DNA from: Cyprinodon diabolis
Lineage: Eukaryota; Chordata; Actinopteri; Cyprinodontiformes; Cyprinodontidae
Assembly (NCBI GenBank): GCA_030533445.1
Contig: JARPUW010000261.1
Span: 1-64,000 of the forward strand
Length of the DNA: 64,000 nt
Direction of reading: 5' to 3'
In this document: positions 62,277 to 64,000 of the stretch, piece by piece
Layout: each line of letters begins with the position of its first letter
Position numbering within the stretch: the first letter of the stretch is position 1
Notes under the pieces: generated by a model
Told to the model about the DNA's origin: nothing
Database searches by the model: none
The model's input: only the letters and a program-made list of their open reading frames with translations
Made by a program: the position numbers and the translations under genes

Positions 62277-64000
62277 CCAGAAAAGATCATGGCTGTATCA
62301 TTAATGGTTTGTCTGTTACAACTCCAGAGGCCAAAATGGCATTATCTCACTGTGAAAAGAGCGTTTTGGCCTCAACCTTCTGATTTGAAGCTTGGAACCA
62401 AAAACATCTGCTCAAATCTACTTTATATTGTTAGTTTTCAGCTCTAGATGATTGCCAGAAAAGATCATGGCTGTATCATTAATGGTTTGTCTGTTACAAC
62501 TCCAGAGGCCAAAATGGCATTATCTCACTGTGAAATGAGCGTTTTGGCCTCAACTTCTGTTTTGAAGCTTGGAACCATAAACATCTGCTCAAATCTACTT
62601 TATATTGTTAGTTTTCAGCTCTAGATGATTGCCAGAAAAGATCATGGCTGTATCATTAATGGTTTGTCTGTTACAACTCCAGAGGCCAAAATGGCATTAT
62701 CTCACTGTGAAAAGAGCGTTTTGGCCTCAACCTTCTGATTTGAAGCTTGGAACCAAAAACATCTGCTCAAATCTACTTTATATTGTTAGTTTTCAGCTCT
62801 AGATGATTGCCAGAAAAGATCATGGCTGTATCATTAATGGTTTGTCTGTTACAACTCCAGAGGCCAAAATGGCATTATCTCACTGTGAAATGAGCGTTTT
62901 GGCCTCAACTTCTGATTTGAAGCTTGGAAGCAAAAACATCTGCTCAAATCTACTTTATATTGTTAGTTTTCAGCTCTAGATGATTGCCAGAAAAGATCAT
63001 GGCTGTATCATTAATGGTTTGTCTCTTACAACTCCAGAGGCCAAAATGGCATTATCTCACTGTGAAAAGAGCGTTTTGGCCTCAACCTTCTGATTTGAAG
63101 CTTGGAACCAAAAACATCTGCTCAAATCTACTTTATATTGTTAGTTTTCAGCTCTAGATGATTGCCAGAAAAGATCATGGCTGTATCATTAATGGTTTGT
63201 CTGTTACAACTCCAGAGGCCAAAATGGCATTATCTCACTGTGAAATGAGCGTTTTGGCCTCAACTTCTGTTTTGAACCTTGGAACCATAAACATCTGCTC
63301 AAATCTACTTTATATTTTTAGTTTTCAGCTCTAGATGATTGCCAGAAAAGATCATGGCTGTATCATTAACGGTTTGTCTGTTACAACTCCAGAGGCCAAA
63401 ATGGCATTATCTCACTGTGAAATGAGCGTTTTGGCCTCAACTTCTGTTTTGAAGCTTGGAACCATAAACATCTGCTTAAATCTACTTTATATTGTTAGTT
63501 TTCAGCTCTAGATGATTGCCAGAAAAGATCATGGCTGTATCATTAATGGTTTGTCCGTTACAACTCCAGAGGCCAAAATGGCATTATCTCACTGTGAAAA
63601 GAGCGTTTTGGCCTCAACTTCTGTTTTGAAGCTTGGAACCATAAACATCTGCTCAAATCTACTTTATATTGTTAGTTTTCAGCTCTAGATGATTGCCAGA
63701 AAAGATCATGGCTGTATCATTAATGGTTTGTCTGTTACAACTCCAGAGGCCAAAATGGCATTATCTCACTGTGAAATGAGCGTTTTGGCCTCAACCTTCT
63801 GATTTGAAGCTTGGAACGAAAAACATCTGCTCACATCTACTTTATATTGTTAGTTTTCAGCTCTAGATGATTGCCAGAAAAGATCATGGCTGTATCATTA
63901 ATGGTTCGTCTGTTACAACTCCAGAGGCCAAAATGGCATTATCTCACTGTGAAATGAGCGTTTTGGCCTCAACTTCTGATTTGAAGCTTGGAAGCAAAAA

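Larger units (their letters stand above)
1..64000. repeat. Tandem satellite array, 177/178-bp monomer, about 361 copies
   Basis: The whole window is one head-to-tail satellite. Monomer starts fall at 1, 178, 356, 533, 710, 887 and so on to 63874. Steps are 177 (classes A, C, K) or 178 (class B), with a few of 179 or 180 caused by small insertions. All copies have the same orientation, and no base outside the repeat was found. The class C consensus has 68 G+C in 177 bases (38%) and a single CpG. The length and the HOR organisation fit a centromeric or pericentromeric eukaryotic satellite, but that role is inferred from organisation alone. No CENP-B box core (TTCG....A..CGGG) is present in the consensus. 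I do not recognise the family. Confidence 0.99.
59265..64000. repeat. Tail block, 27 monomers, mixed HOR, runs off the window
   Basis: Order: C, C', B(CTCACATC), A, B(GTTAGGTTTC), C(ATTAATTCACTGCG), c'(CCG), B(TTCGGCTC), C, A', c', C(GAGAG), C(CTTTTTTG), A', c', C(GAGAG), C(CTTTTTTG), B, C, B, A, B, K, C, C', T82-B(GAACGAAA), A(GGTTCGTC). With the K monomer at 59088, the first six copy the order of SU1 monomers 61-67 but lack several superunit-private changes. The last nine copy monomers 78-86 in the same way. Private variants here are GATTGCTAG near 60507, ATTTTTAG in the monomer at 63165, and TTAACGG and GCTTAAATC in the monomer at 63342. The final monomer (63874) is cut by the window edge. 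Confidence 0.88.

Noticed and set aside
4080..64000. Many short ORFs, about 52-58 codons, repeated every monomer
   Set aside because: They follow from the repeat. Frames end at the same TAG or TGA in each monomer, are shifted by the extra C of class B, and show no start context, domain or length beyond one monomer. Reverse-strand frames are also stopped within each monomer.
1..64000. CRISPR array
   Set aside because: The whole 177-bp unit is repeated with no unique spacers between repeats, and there are no cas genes.
1..64000. CENP-B box
   Set aside because: No TTCG....A..CGGG core exists in the consensus. The variant TTCG and CGG occurrences lack the rest of the motif.
1..64000. Identification as a named satellite (alpha satellite, Arabidopsis 178-bp repeat, frog or fish centromere repeats)
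   Set aside because: It does not resemble the alpha or Arabidopsis consensus as I know them, and I cannot compare it with other databases from memory. A search of the class C monomer against repeat libraries would decide.

Overview
This window is satellite DNA from end to end. About 361 head-to-tail copies of one monomer, usually 177 or 178 bp and about 38% GC, run in a single orientation from base 1 to base 64000. I found no unrelated insertion, transposon, RNA gene or protein-coding gene. The monomer is in the size range of centromeric and pericentromeric satellites, and the copies are arranged in nested higher-order repeats (HORs). That points to a centromeric or other heterochromatic array in a eukaryote with a well-resolved long-read assembly. 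I do not recognise the monomer, so I name no species. It is not human alpha satellite or the Arabidopsis 178-bp repeat as I know them.

Numbering. Monomers are counted from the sequence CCAGAAAAGATC, so monomer 1 starts at base 1. Within a monomer of class C the diagnostic sites are 38, 39, 82, 100/101, 106, 113, 121 and 124. Class A (177 bp): T82, A106, G121, A124. Class B (178 bp): A82, an extra C near 100, A106, C121, A124. Class C (177 bp): T82, T106, C121, T124. Class K is C with G113 changed to C, which gives AACCTT and removes the AAGCTT site. Class C' is C with C38 and A82. Class c' has T106, C121 and A124 in a 177-bp frame. Class A' is A with A82. A G39-to-C change (CTCTTAC) marks many B monomers. 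Rare private variants serve as bar codes for aligning the larger units.

Layout. (1) 1-4079: 23 monomers, mostly short 4-monomer patterns, including a 709-bp tandem duplication. (2) 4080-49862: two complete superunits and one incomplete one. SU1 is 4080-21116 (17,037 bp, 96 monomers), SU2 is 21117-37438 (16,322 bp, 92 monomers) and SU3 is 37439-49862 (70 monomers). Each consists of a 44-monomer segment (40 in SU2) followed by two tandem copies of a 26-monomer, 4.61-kb unit; SU3 has only one. (3) 49863-59264: a different HOR of 27 monomers and 4,790 bp, present almost twice. It shares its middle part with the 26-mer. (4) 59265-64000: a mixed tail. It repeats stretches of the superunit order but lacks many superunit-private mutations, and it contains a 708-bp tandem duplication.

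Nothing here acts as a gene system. The biology visible is array evolution: amplification at scales of 0.7, 3, 4.6, 4.8 and 16-17 kb, conversion-like patches, one 4-monomer presence/absence difference, and a 10-bp perfect inverted repeat in the consensus monomer. All block lengths come from hand-read marker positions. Statements of identity mean that no difference was noticed by eye, not that an alignment was computed.
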